From CBDFFW01 sp965246945 (GTDB taxonomy: Bacteria; Pseudomonadota; Alphaproteobacteria; UBA11073): 64,000 nucleotides of DNA. How positions within the stretch are numbered: the first letter of the stretch is position 1; each line of letters starts with the position of its first letter. The position numbers and the translations under genes were made by a program. The notes under the pieces were generated by a model. It made no database searches and was not told where the DNA came from. It saw nothing but the letters and a program-made list of their open reading frames with translations. Below are positions 1-7,766 of this stretch, one piece after another. The stretch spans positions 186,001 through 250,000 of the forward strand of contig CBDFFW010000001.1 of the NCBI GenBank assembly GCA_965246945.1, in the 5' to 3' direction.

Positions 1-476
1 TCATTGGGATCGTAAACCCAAGCACCATGATAAATAAAACGATCAGCCGTTGTTGGCTCGAAATCGGCAACCATGCAGCCCCAAAAAGCATCAGCTGCAT
101 CTGGCTCCGGCCCAGCTTTGCATTTATAGGTTAAACTTTTGGTGCCATCGACCGGGTCAACAATAAATACACGGGCACTCTTTTGCAGTGCGCGGATAAA
201 AGCCCAGCGATAATCTTCAGCACTTTGAATGGTTTCTTCGCCGGTGACAATTGCACCTTTGCACCAAGAGAGTTTAGGTAGGGCCTGCATCAAGGCAAAT
301 TCGGTTGCTTTATCCAATCTGGTAACCAGATCTTTATTGATTTCAGTACCTTTGTTTTGAATATCAATATCCTGCTCACCCTGGCAATAAGCTGCAAAAT
401 CAATCATTGCATGACGATGAACCATTAAGGCAATGGCTTGCGCCGTTTCCAATAAATATTGTGAATCTTTGAACAT
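1..476 (-). CDS. Inositol monophosphatase family protein (partial, 3' end beyond window)
   Basis: The gene starts with ATG at 476 and runs off the left edge, so about 158 N-terminal residues are visible. A GEE motif is followed by DPVDGTKSL, the metal-binding signature of the inositol monophosphatase / histidinol-phosphatase / 3'(2'),5'-bisphosphate nucleotidase superfamily. These are Mg-dependent phosphomonoesterases; the aspartates and the upstream glutamate bind the metals. The C-terminal half, which would separate SuhB, HisN and CysQ types, is outside the window, so the substrate is left open. The next gene, an EAL-domain gene on the same strand, ends 70 bases upstream of this start. Confidence 0.85.
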   Translation of the reverse strand, partial: MFKDSQYLLETAQAIALMVHRHAMIDFAAYCQGEQDIDIQNKGTEINKDLVTRLDKATEFALMQALPKLSWCKGAIVTGEETIQSAEDYRWAFIRALQKSARVFIVDPVDGTKSLTYKCKAGPEPDAADAFWGCMVADFEPTTADRFIYHGAWVYDPN

Positions 477-546
477 ATCTAAATCTATTGTCCTATTTTA
501 ACCGTCGTTAACCGGTTAATGCAAATAGTTACAATAGGTTTGGGCA

Positions 547-1728
547 TCACCCCAAAGGCCAGTTGGCGCGGGGTTCGCCGAAAAGGTAGCCTTGGCCGAA
601 ATCGATCGACAAATCGAGCAGTTCGCGCAATTGCTGTTCGCTTTCGATTTTGCTGCCGATCAGATCAATGCCGTTGCGGTCGAGCAATACTTTCAGTTCG
701 CGCAAGCGCATTTCGCCGCTGGGTTGGCGCAAATGCTCTAGCAATAAATCGCTATCCACTTTTACCGTTTTGATCTTGCGGGCGATGAGTGCGGTGATCG
801 GCAAATTCAAATCATAAACCTGGTCCATCGAAAACCGGCAACCCAAGCGGCCTAACCCATCCAGCACGGGCAGCATATCGGGGGGCAATTGTTGCAGATC
901 TGCCTGCGCCAATTCAAAAATTAATTTGGGTGCGAGTGCAGCATTTTGGCCCAGGAACTGCACCAGCTCGGTCATGAAATTGGTATCGCGCAAGGTATTG
1001 GAGGCGATGTTGCAAAAGAAACGCAAAGGGCTGTTGCGGCGTTCCGTATCGCGCAGCATTTGAATGCAGCGGATGAGTTGCAGATTATCCAAGGCCTGCA
1101 CCAATTCCTGGCCGGCGGGAATATTGATATACCGTTCCGGTAATAAATAACCGCCCTGATCCAGGCGGATGCGCGAGAACATTTCATAAAAACGCGGCTT
1201 GCGCTGCGGCAGGCTGACAATCGGCTGCAGAAAAATTTCAATCCGGTCCGCGCGGATGGCTTCCCGCACGGCGCTGAGCACGGTGTGGTCATTCATTTCA
1301 CTGCCCGCATGGGCATCGTTGGCTTGATCAATGGTGGTAATGGCGGCGGCGCGGGCCGTGGCAAGGGTATTCTGAGAGTCGCCGCGCAAAATTTGATCAA
1401 TCAAATTCTGCATGATTTTCACTTCAGAAAGCACATCTTCATAACGATCAGGGTTGGTGCCCATGGACGCTTGTTGCAATTCATCGCTCAGATGCTGGGT
1501 TTCGATTTGCTGCGCTTCGATTTCTTTTTGGTTGCGCAGCAGGCGCACTTCCATGGCGCTTAAACGTTGCAAAGTGTAGAGCGCGATATGCGACAGACCG
1601 GCCACCACCGCAAAGGCAAAGCCCATCAGCACCGAAACACCAGGCGGCATTTGATGCGTAAAAATCAACAATTCCGCAATGGCAACTGCCGCCAATAAAT
1701 AAGCCGCACCAAAGGCGATCACAAGCAT
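547..1728 (-). CDS. TipF-like membrane protein with degenerate EAL domain
   Basis: This 393-residue protein opens with two hydrophobic helices (about residues 1-22 and 30-55). A Gln/Glu-rich coiled coil follows (about 58-110), then an EAL-type domain (about 150-390). The domain is recognisable from its PIVSL strand, the CNIASNTL segment and the final QGYLFGEP motif. Key phosphodiesterase residues have changed: the EAL signature reads EMF and the usual DDFG loop reads MDQV. It therefore looks like a catalytically dead c-di-GMP receptor. The order two membrane helices, coiled coil, non-catalytic EAL matches TipF, which positions the flagellum in Caulobacter, but no flagellar gene lies in this window. 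The type of protein is clear; the TipF role is inference. Confidence 0.8.
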   Translation of the reverse strand: MLVIAFGAAYLLAAVAIAELLIFTHQMPPGVSVLMGFAFAVVAGLSHIALYTLQRLSAMEVRLLRNQKEIEAQQIETQHLSDELQQASMGTNPDRYEDVLSEVKIMQNLIDQILRGDSQNTLATARAAAITTIDQANDAHAGSEMNDHTVLSAVREAIRADRIEIFLQPIVSLPQRKPRFYEMFSRIRLDQGGYLLPERYINIPAGQELVQALDNLQLIRCIQMLRDTERRNSPLRFFCNIASNTLRDTNFMTELVQFLGQNAALAPKLIFELAQADLQQLPPDMLPVLDGLGRLGCRFSMDQVYDLNLPITALIARKIKTVKVDSDLLLEHLRQPSGEMRLRELKVLLDRNGIDLIGSKIESEQQLRELLDLSIDFGQGYLFGEPRANWPLG

Positions 1729-1810
1729 GGTTTAGCTATACGCGGATTGCATGCCGTTGTCATCCCAGGTGATGAGATAATTAGCCTTGTCAGATGCCGC
1801 CGCACATCGC

Positions 1811-2260
1811 ATGAAGATAAGCGTGACCAGCCATTATGAACGCCAGGTGTTGCCTTATACCCCGGCGCAAATTTATGCGCTGGTGCTAGATATCGAAAAA
1901 TATCCACAGTTTCTGCCGTGGTGCGTGGGCGCAAGAATTACCGAGCGCGGCGACGGGTATCTGCTAGCTGATATGTTGATCGGCTATAAAATGCTGCGCG
2001 AAAAATTTACCAGCCGCGTGTATTTCACACCGCATGAGGAAATCCGCGTAGAATATTTAAATGGACCGTTAAAGCAATTGCATAATGATTGGCGGTTCGG
2101 ACCAGTGGAGGGCAGCCCATTGCATTGCGCCCTGGAATTTACCCTGGATTTTGAATTTCAGTCTGGCCTGTTGCAGCGCCTGGCCGAAACTTTTTTCCAA
2201 GAAGCGTTGCGCCGCATGGTGGGCGCGTTTGAAAAGCGGGCGCAGCAGTTGTATGGCTAG
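1811..2260 (+). CDS. COQ10/RatA-type START-fold lipid-binding protein
   Basis: The 149-residue product has the hallmarks of the polyketide cyclase/START family of ubiquinone-binding COQ10 proteins: an early RQVLPYTPAQIY segment, then DIEKYPQFLPWC, and a C-terminal amphipathic helix rich in Phe, Ala and Arg. Family members bind ubiquinone or its precursors and support respiratory electron transfer; bacterial homologues have also been described as RatA. I chose the ATG at 1811 because family members begin just before the RxLPYTP segment. An in-frame TTG at 1787 would add eight residues. Neither start has a strong ribosome binding site. It is divergent from the EAL gene. Confidence 0.85.
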   Translation: MKISVTSHYERQVLPYTPAQIYALVLDIEKYPQFLPWCVGARITERGDGYLLADMLIGYKMLREKFTSRVYFTPHEEIRVEYLNGPLKQLHNDWRFGPVEGSPLHCALEFTLDFEFQSGLLQRLAETFFQEALRRMVGAFEKRAQQLYG

Positions 2261-2275
2261 CTACTATTCTCACTG

Positions 2276-2305
2276 GCGTCATCCCAGCGCAAGCTGGGAT
2301 CCAGG
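2276..2305 (+). repeat. REP-like palindrome, left copy
   Basis: A 30-base element containing a perfect 8-bp stem (ATCCCAGC / GCTGGGAT) closed by the tetraloop GCAA and followed by CCAGG. It lies 15 bases after the COQ10-type gene. The element at 2655-2684 is the same sequence in inverse orientation, with 27 of 30 bases matching. Short GC-rich hairpins of this kind are widespread dispersed repeats in proteobacteria. Confidence 0.75.
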
Positions 2306-2346
2306 TCTTGCTTGGCAGGTGGCCAAATGGTGATAATATTGCTGCT

Positions 2347-2640
2347 ATGTCCGACCCAGGCGGTTATGTTTATTTGTTGAGCAACAAATGCTGCGGCACT
2401 TTGTATTGCGGCGTAACCGCTAATTTGCCGCAAAGAATTTATTAGCATCGCGAGAAATTGATTAAAAGCTTTACGGCGAAATATGATGTGACGCGTTTGG
2501 TTTGGTATCAGCGGTACGATGATATCCGCGATACCATTCAGCGTGAGAAACAGATTAAAGCGTGGCAGCGTGCTTGGAAAATTCAGCTGGTTGATGCGTT
2601 TAATCCCGAATGGAATGATTTATATGAAAGTCTGGTTTAA
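2347..2640 (+). pseudogene. GIY-YIG nuclease (UPF0213/YhbQ-like), interrupted by an in-frame TAG
   Basis: Reading from ATG 2347 gives GGYVYLLSNK, then GTLYCGVTANLPQRIY, the hallmark of small stand-alone GIY-YIG nucleases. Codon 33 (2443-2445) is TAG. The same frame then continues with HREKLIKSFTAKYDV, TRLVWYQ, the REKQIKAWQRAWK segment and a normal C-terminus ending in NPEWNDLYESLV. Total length, about 97 codons, is normal for the family. Relatives commonly have a Glu before the His at this point, so a single GAG-to-TAG change is the simplest explanation. Either this is a nonsense pseudogene or the stop is read through or a sequencing error. The gene is tightly framed by two inverted REP-like hairpins. 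Confidence 0.85.
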
Positions 2641-2654
2641 TTAACAAAGGCCGG

Positions 2655-2684
2655 CCTGGATGCCAGCTTACGCTGGCATGACGC
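2655..2684 (-). repeat. REP-like palindrome, right copy (inverted)
   Basis: Inverse-orientation partner of the element at 2276-2305. Read on the minus strand it differs at three positions. Two are a compensatory C:G to G:C swap within the stem; the third changes the loop from GCAA to GTAA. Both loops are GNRA tetraloops. It sits 14 bases after the stop of the GIY-YIG pseudogene and just before the end of the GspF-like gene. Confidence 0.75.
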
Positions 2685-2690
2685 TTCGCT

Positions 2691-3860
2691 TTATAATGTT
2701 AATTTTGCGGCGACCTGCAGCATCGGTAGCATGGTTTGACCAAAGAGGACAAGGCCGGCCAAAGTGAGCGCGAAGGCGGAGATGACCTGCAGGGTCGGCG
2801 CGAAGGCATTGATGCGGCTGAAATAAAGGGTTAGTGCCTGCTGGGCGATCATATCGAGGTTAATCGCAATCTGTTTGCGGTCTGATGATAACAGAAGCGC
2901 CGCGCGGTCGGTGGGGTGCAAAAAGCTCATGCCATTGGCCCATTTTTGCCCGATTTTCATATATTGCAACGAGCGCTTTAAGTCTTCCCGCACCACGCCG
3001 GGTTTGGCGGTTTGCACAGCGCTGTCTAACGCTTCTTCAATCCGCACGCCGGAGCCGATGAGCAAAGCTAGGCGGCGCAACACCAAATAATTATCACGGC
3101 TCATCACAATATCAGAATAGATGGGGATTTTGAGGATAATTTTTTCAGCCCAGGCCGGTGAAAATTTCCGCACCACGGTAGCTAGCACCAGTAAAAACAA
3201 CATGCCCAAAGCGGAAACCAGTAAAATAATCGCCACAAATTTGGCAATGCCATCGACCCAGGCGACATCCACACTGCTTTGATAATTGGCGACAATCCCC
3301 ATTTTCATGACCTTGGGGCCGATGTAGAAAACGGAGGATGCCACCGTCAGCCCCGCAAAAATAAAGCCGCAAATGGCGCTGATGATCACACGGCCACTGC
3401 CGGCCTTCACATTAATTAGTTTGTGTTCAAAATCGGCGGCATCCTGCAGCGCCTGGTGAATATGGCCGGATTTGGCGCCGACCTTGATAATCAACCCCAT
3501 GGAGCCTGGGAAATTCCGCCCGTCTTCGGCAATGGCAGAGGGCAAATCAATTCCTAGATCAATCTTTTCCAGCAAACCGGCGGCGGTGTCCGAAATGCTG
3601 CCCGTGAAGGAATTACGAATGAGCCGCAACGCTTCGGCAGTGGACATTTTCGAAGCTAGCATGGTCGAAAGCCGGACCAGGAAGGTATAACGTTCGCTTG
3701 AGCTCATGCCCCGCCGGCCGCCGGCATTGGCTTCCCGCCGCACGGTCAGCACCGCGCCATAGCGCTTGCCGCGCTGACGCGCAATATCGGCTGACCCAGC
3801 GGTCAGCTTGGTTTCTTTGACCGAACCGCGATGCCGGTATTTGATGACATACGTCGCCAT
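2691..3860 (-). CDS. GspF/PilC-type inner-membrane platform protein
   Basis: This 389-residue protein has the layout of type II secretion/type IV pilus platform proteins. A soluble N-terminus is followed by a first T2SSF domain (about 55-165, with RLSTMLASKMSTAEAL and KVGAKSGHI), two hydrophobic helices (about 165-235), a second T2SSF domain (about 240-345) and a last membrane helix near the C-terminus. Such proteins sit in the inner membrane and couple the assembly ATPase to pilin insertion or extraction. It is the last gene of a three-gene module; its start is 3 bases after the stop of the pilin-like gene. The N-terminal domain, rich in Arg and Gly, resembles PilR/BfpE-type platform proteins more than classical GspF; that subtype is an inference. 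Confidence 0.85.
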   Translation of the reverse strand: MATYVIKYRHRGSVKETKLTAGSADIARQRGKRYGAVLTVRREANAGGRRGMSSSERYTFLVRLSTMLASKMSTAEALRLIRNSFTGSISDTAAGLLEKIDLGIDLPSAIAEDGRNFPGSMGLIIKVGAKSGHIHQALQDAADFEHKLINVKAGSGRVIISAICGFIFAGLTVASSVFYIGPKVMKMGIVANYQSSVDVAWVDGIAKFVAIILLVSALGMLFLLVLATVVRKFSPAWAEKIILKIPIYSDIVMSRDNYLVLRRLALLIGSGVRIEEALDSAVQTAKPGVVREDLKRSLQYMKIGQKWANGMSFLHPTDRAALLLSSDRKQIAINLDMIAQQALTLYFSRINAFAPTLQVISAFALTLAGLVLFGQTMLPMLQVAAKLTL

Positions 3861-3863
3861 CGG

Positions 3864-4358
3864 TTAACTACCCGCCAGCCAGTAAGTAATATAGATAGCC
3901 CCGGGCCAACTGGCCGGTGTACTGCCCAGTGCATCTATGCTGCGTTTACCGCAGGCATTATAAGCAATCACCAATAAATTGGCCGGAAAATTGGCGTTAC
4001 TGCTGGCCGCCGTAATGCTATTAATGCCGTTATTTTGTGCTTGGCTGATATTGCCGGAGAGGCAGAAATAATCGCCATAAGTGGTATCATTGGCATAACT
4101 CCAACTGAGGCTATTAATGGGAATCGGTAAAGTGAGATAATTCGGGATCAGTTCGGCCTGCCAATTGGCTAAGGAAGGCGGCGTGGCATTGGCGGCTTTA
4201 TAATCGTTATAACCGGCGATCATGCTGTGAAAAGCATAAATCACTTTATCGCGCGCTTCGCGTTGTGGCTGGCTGTCGAAGCTTAAATAATTCTGTCCGG
4301 CGGCAAAAATGGCCGCCATCAAGCCAATGCCGATAATGGTCCAGATTAACTGGTTCAC
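3864..4358 (-). CDS. Pilin-like protein of the type IV pilus-like module
   Basis: A 164-residue protein with a hydrophobic N-terminal helix (about residues 4-25), then a polar, Asn/Ser/Ala-rich ectodomain with two cysteines (about 98 and 136) that could form a disulphide. The size, single N-terminal helix and position between an assembly ATPase and a platform protein fit a type IV pilin or pseudopilin of the PilS kind. There is no typical short basic leader with a Gly-Phe cleavage site and Glu+5 after it, so processing by a prepilin peptidase is doubtful. Its start overlaps the ATPase stop by 4 bases (ATGA), which implies translational coupling. Confidence 0.65.
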   Translation of the reverse strand: MNQLIWTIIGIGLMAAIFAAGQNYLSFDSQPQREARDKVIYAFHSMIAGYNDYKAANATPPSLANWQAELIPNYLTLPIPINSLSWSYANDTTYGDYFCLSGNISQAQNNGINSITAASSNANFPANLLVIAYNACGKRSIDALGSTPASWPGAIYITYWLAGS

Positions 4359-5959
4359 GATGCATTTCCTGATGGCGGCGCATCTGGGATAATCGGCATC
4401 ACAATACTGCGGCGGGCAGTTTGTTCTTCAGCCGCCATGGCCAGCAAGCGGCGCATGGCCGGATCATCGGCATATTCCGGATTTTCGAGTTCAGAGTGGA
4501 AGACCCGTTTCAATTCTTCAACCGTGGTGATGCCTTTATCCACCTTGGTAATGGCATCCGATACCAGCGATGGCCACCATAATTCGCCGGTGGTGGCACG
4601 CCGCACTTCGGCATCCGAGCGAAAAGTGACACATTCAGAAACCACCGTTCGCCCCGCATAACCGGTGCCGAAACATACCTGGCAACCCGCGCCGCGGCAG
4701 GCCAGACATAAAGTCCGGATCAAGCGCTGCACCAATACTCCACGCAATAACGGCTCTAAATCACCAGGCGCTACGCCTAACGCTTTCAATCGCCCGAACG
4801 CCCCGCGCACGGAGCCGGTATGCAATGTGGCCATCACAAGGTGACCGGTTTCTGCCGCACGCAGGGTAAGCGAGGCGGTTTCCAAATCCCGCACTTCCCC
4901 CAAAATAATTACATCTGGATCAGCCCGCATGAAGGCGCGCAAGGCTTGGGAGAAATCAAGGCCAACGACGCGGTTGACATTCACCTGTGCCACATACGGA
5001 ATGCGGTATTCCACCGGTTCTTCCACCGTGCGGATGGCGCGGCCGAAGCGGTCCATTTCCCGCACCGTGCCGTTCAACGTGGTGGTTTTGCCCGAACCTG
5101 TCGCCCCGCAGACCAAGCACAGCCCATAAGGATAACCAACCGCCGCCCGCCATTCTTCAATGCGGCTGATGCCCAATTCTTCAATCCGCACATTGGCGCG
5201 ATCGGGATCGAGCAAGCGGACGACAATGACTTCGCCATTCACCGTGGGGATAGTGGCCACCCGCGCATCAACCACGCGGTTATTGCTGCTGATGGAGAAC
5301 GAGCCATCCTGCGGTACGCGCGTTTCCACCTGATCCATGCGCGCGCGATCTTTGACCTGCGCGGCCACCACGCCATATTGTTCCAGCGTGCCTTCATGCA
5401 CAATCTGCCGCACGCCCAGCACGCGAAAGAAAACGGTATAGGTGTAGCCCCGTGGTTCAATATGAATATCGCTGACATTTCCCCGCGTCGCGCGGGTGAG
5501 AATATTATCGAGCACGAGGGAATCGTCCCCGCCGGTCAGCGAGTTTTCTTCGGACTGCGTTAACGTGTCTTCAAATTCATCCATATCGCGTGCGGACATC
5601 GGCACGAAGCGGATTTTTTTATTGGGATAATAACGCTGCAAAATGATGCGGGCGCGCGTTTCATTTTGCAGCGTGGCGACAAATAATTCTTCATTGGTTT
5701 CCGCGGCGATGATGATTTTGTTTTCAATCAACGTCTCTTTCGGGACCGGCGTAACATAGACTTTTTCCCCGCGAATCCGCTCGGGCTCTAATTTTAAAAT
5801 GGCATCGATCAAATCTTCCTGGCGGATGAACCCGTTGCGGACCAGCACGGTCCCTATTCGCTCGCCCGTAATTTTGGCTTCAAGCGCGGCGGCTTCCACG
5901 GCGTCTTTGTCCGTCAATCCCTTCTGGATCAAATAATCGCCGAGGCGTGGTTTGGCCAT
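4355..5959 (-). CDS. GspE/PilB-family assembly ATPase
   Basis: This 534-residue ATPase has an N-terminal GspE/MSHA-E type domain (about 1-65, starting RLGDYLIQKGL). The catalytic core contains Walker A GATGSGKTTT (about 285-294), Asp-box residues around EEPVEY, the Walker B region DVIILGEVRD, and the His-box GHLVMATLHT. A CxxC pair separated by a short spacer (CLACRGAGCQVC, about 440) marks the zinc-binding tetracysteine of PilB/GspE. These hexameric ATPases power pilus extension or pseudopilus assembly. It is the first gene of a compact operon with a pilin-like gene and a platform protein. No retraction ATPase, secretin or prepilin peptidase is nearby. Confidence 0.9.
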   Translation of the reverse strand: MAKPRLGDYLIQKGLTDKDAVEAAALEAKITGERIGTVLVRNGFIRQEDLIDAILKLEPERIRGEKVYVTPVPKETLIENKIIIAAETNEELFVATLQNETRARIILQRYYPNKKIRFVPMSARDMDEFEDTLTQSEENSLTGGDDSLVLDNILTRATRGNVSDIHIEPRGYTYTVFFRVLGVRQIVHEGTLEQYGVVAAQVKDRARMDQVETRVPQDGSFSISSNNRVVDARVATIPTVNGEVIVVRLLDPDRANVRIEELGISRIEEWRAAVGYPYGLCLVCGATGSGKTTTLNGTVREMDRFGRAIRTVEEPVEYRIPYVAQVNVNRVVGLDFSQALRAFMRADPDVIILGEVRDLETASLTLRAAETGHLVMATLHTGSVRGAFGRLKALGVAPGDLEPLLRGVLVQRLIRTLCLACRGAGCQVCFGTGYAGRTVVSECVTFRSDAEVRRATTGELWWPSLVSDAITKVDKGITTVEELKRVFHSELENPEYADDPAMRRLLAMAAEEQTARRSIVMPIIPDAPPSGNAS

Positions 5960-6358
5960 GTTGTTTGCTTAACCTTATACAAGCTTATGATTCGCCTGCT
6001 ACCAAAAGGTTAATAAGTGGTGTTAATTTTGACGATAACTAACTGCTTTAACAGTATATCGAAAAACGAGCTATTTCTGTTTGTTGCTGGCTGATGCATA
6101 GCAATGAAAAATCGTCTAATATTTTTCTTGGCTTTATTTAATTAGACTTAATTTTTGGGTCTTATATGCCGAAGTTTAAAACTTCTTCCTCGCCAAATCT
6201 CACTACTTTTAAATTGTGATGTATATGCAATATTAATTCTGAGAGCATAGTTATTAGTAACAATTTTCGAATAAATTATAGTGAATTTTATCAAACGGTA
6301 GTACCGCTATTCATACTTACTTAATGATTATTTTATATCATAATTATATTGGCAACAA
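5960..6358. other. AT-rich divergent intergenic region
   Basis: About 400 AT-rich bases between the pilus-like operon (leftward) and an unknown gene (rightward). It presumably holds both promoters. I see no convincing gene, RNA or strong hairpin in it. Confidence 0.5.
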
Positions 6359-7438
6359 ATGACAGCAAATCCAATTATTGAAACATTACAAACTTTGGTC
6401 AACAACGTGGCCAGTCTGCCGCCAGGCGATAAAGCAGTTTTACTTACTGAATTGGTTTCTTTTTTTGGCTCTTTTACTGCCGCAGCGCCAATTACTGGGG
6501 TTATAAATATTGCAACAAAAGCGGTGAATGGCAAATATTCCGAGGGTAACATTTTGAAAAGCCTTGGCGATGGCGCTTTAGATGTATTGGCGATGGTGCC
6601 CGCCGCTGGTGTGGCTGCCGGACTGGCCAAAGCAGAAATAATGGTTGGCAAAATGACCTTCCTTTGCGCCGAAGCTCTGAAAACCTGTTCAAATGTTACC
6701 GTATTAAAAACCATTGTTGAAACTGTGGATCAATTATGCCAGTTCATAGTTAAAGCGCATTTACCTGAACTGCTGGAAAAGGTGGGTAACCAGGAAAGTG
6801 CCAATGCTATTCGTCACTTGGGTCCGAGTTGCGAAAAAATCAGCAAGCTTTGTACGACTAATGGTGAAGCAGCGCTTAAAGCGGCCAAAAGAGTGGCGGA
6901 GAAATTAGAAGAAATTATTGCTGGCGTTGAACACAAAATTGAACATGGCCCGCTGGTCCCGAAGGCTTTGCAACCAAGCCATATAGGCCATGATGCAACC
7001 GCTCTGGAGAGAGTCTTACATTCCCCGCTTAGAAAAGCCAAGGGTTTACCTAAAATTCCTACCACCGCAACAGCTGCAACAGAAATGGCCACTGCCCAAG
7101 AAATTGCTGAAACAACCGAAGCTGTCGAAGGTGTCACCCACGCAGCAAATGCCGCAAAGATGGTAAGGGCAGTCCACACTGTGCATCGGAGTGGAGAATT
7201 TAGTTCCATACAAAAACATGTGGTCGAAGGCCATGGCCACCATGGTGGCGAGCATGCCGACCATGATTTAGCAAACGCTCCCAAAAAAGTACGTTTCAGG
7301 GCTGGTCTCCCCGATAGACATGCGCCTAGTAATCGTGCTTTGGTAGGCGGCAAACCAGTACATCAAACGCCGCCTATTAACTATGAAGCCATGGTTGTTA
7401 AGCAAGGGCCGGCGCATCACGTACCGGTTACAAATTAA
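6359..7438 (+). CDS. Unknown protein with hydrophobic N-half and His-rich tract
   Basis: I do not recognise this 359-residue protein. It begins with amphipathic and hydrophobic stretches rich in Ala, Gly and Val (about 35-50 and 70-95), followed by a helical middle with scattered cysteines. A low-complexity Ala/Thr/Glu region (about 235-270) precedes a histidine-rich segment near 290-305 (GHGHHGGEHADHD) and a basic, Pro-rich tail. There is no clear signal peptide. The cluster of His and acidic residues could bind metal. The 71-residue membrane protein starts 42 bases downstream. Surrounding AT-rich DNA sets it apart from its neighbours, which hints at recent acquisition or a lineage-specific gene. 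Confidence 0.7.
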   Translation: MTANPIIETLQTLVNNVASLPPGDKAVLLTELVSFFGSFTAAAPITGVINIATKAVNGKYSEGNILKSLGDGALDVLAMVPAAGVAAGLAKAEIMVGKMTFLCAEALKTCSNVTVLKTIVETVDQLCQFIVKAHLPELLEKVGNQESANAIRHLGPSCEKISKLCTTNGEAALKAAKRVAEKLEEIIAGVEHKIEHGPLVPKALQPSHIGHDATALERVLHSPLRKAKGLPKIPTTATAATEMATAQEIAETTEAVEGVTHAANAAKMVRAVHTVHRSGEFSSIQKHVVEGHGHHGGEHADHDLANAPKKVRFRAGLPDRHAPSNRALVGGKPVHQTPPINYEAMVVKQGPAHHVPVTN

Positions 7439-7480
7439 AGTTACTCGCCACTTACAATTATCATTAGAGAGAAACAAATT

Positions 7481-7696
7481 ATGAAAGAAACGCCACAAGT
7501 CAGTAAAAAGTTTTTGAATGCCTTTAATAATTTAATTTTTCTTATACTAGTTGCTGGTATGATAATTTATTTTAGAGCAGGCTGCCAAAGCAAGCAACCA
7601 ACTGCACCGGTTAAAGATCATAAGCCCGCCGCCGCAGTTAAGGCAACAACTTACGCACCGAATGCTACTACCCGCATTACATATGTACCTTTTTAA
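7481..7696 (+). CDS. Small single-pass membrane protein, unknown
   Basis: A 71-residue product with a polar start, one membrane helix (about residues 15-33) and a Lys/Pro/Ala-rich tail after a single Cys at about 36. A purine-rich stretch (agagagaaac) precedes the ATG at a suitable distance. It follows the unknown His-rich gene closely and may be cotranscribed with it. No family recognised. Confidence 0.55.
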   Translation: MKETPQVSKKFLNAFNNLIFLILVAGMIIYFRAGCQSKQPTAPVKDHKPAAAVKATTYAPNATTRITYVPF

Positions 7697-7703
7697 TTAA
7701 AGC

Positions 7704-7723
7704 CGCATTAATGAACTAATGCG
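7704..7723 (+). terminator. Weak hairpin after the small membrane protein gene
   Basis: Stem CGCATTA / TAATGCG with a six-base loop, seven bases after the stop codon of the preceding gene. The tract after it (attctcctcgtttt) is only moderately T-rich, so termination is possible but weak. Confidence 0.35.
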
Positions 7724-7766
7724 ATTCTCCTCGTTTTCCGCTGGTTATTCGGTGTAATAGAATCGC

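Noticed and set aside
498..520. Repeated TTAACC motifs resembling CtrA sites
   Set aside because: Spacing between TTAA units is 6 and 4 bases, not the 7 required by the CtrA consensus.
1787..1810. TTG start extending the COQ10-type protein
   Set aside because: Family members start just before the RxLPYTP segment, so ATG 1811 fits better.
4820..5563. Long open frame on the plus strand opposite the pilus ATPase gene
   Set aside because: It is the antisense of conserved ATPase motifs and has no family similarity.
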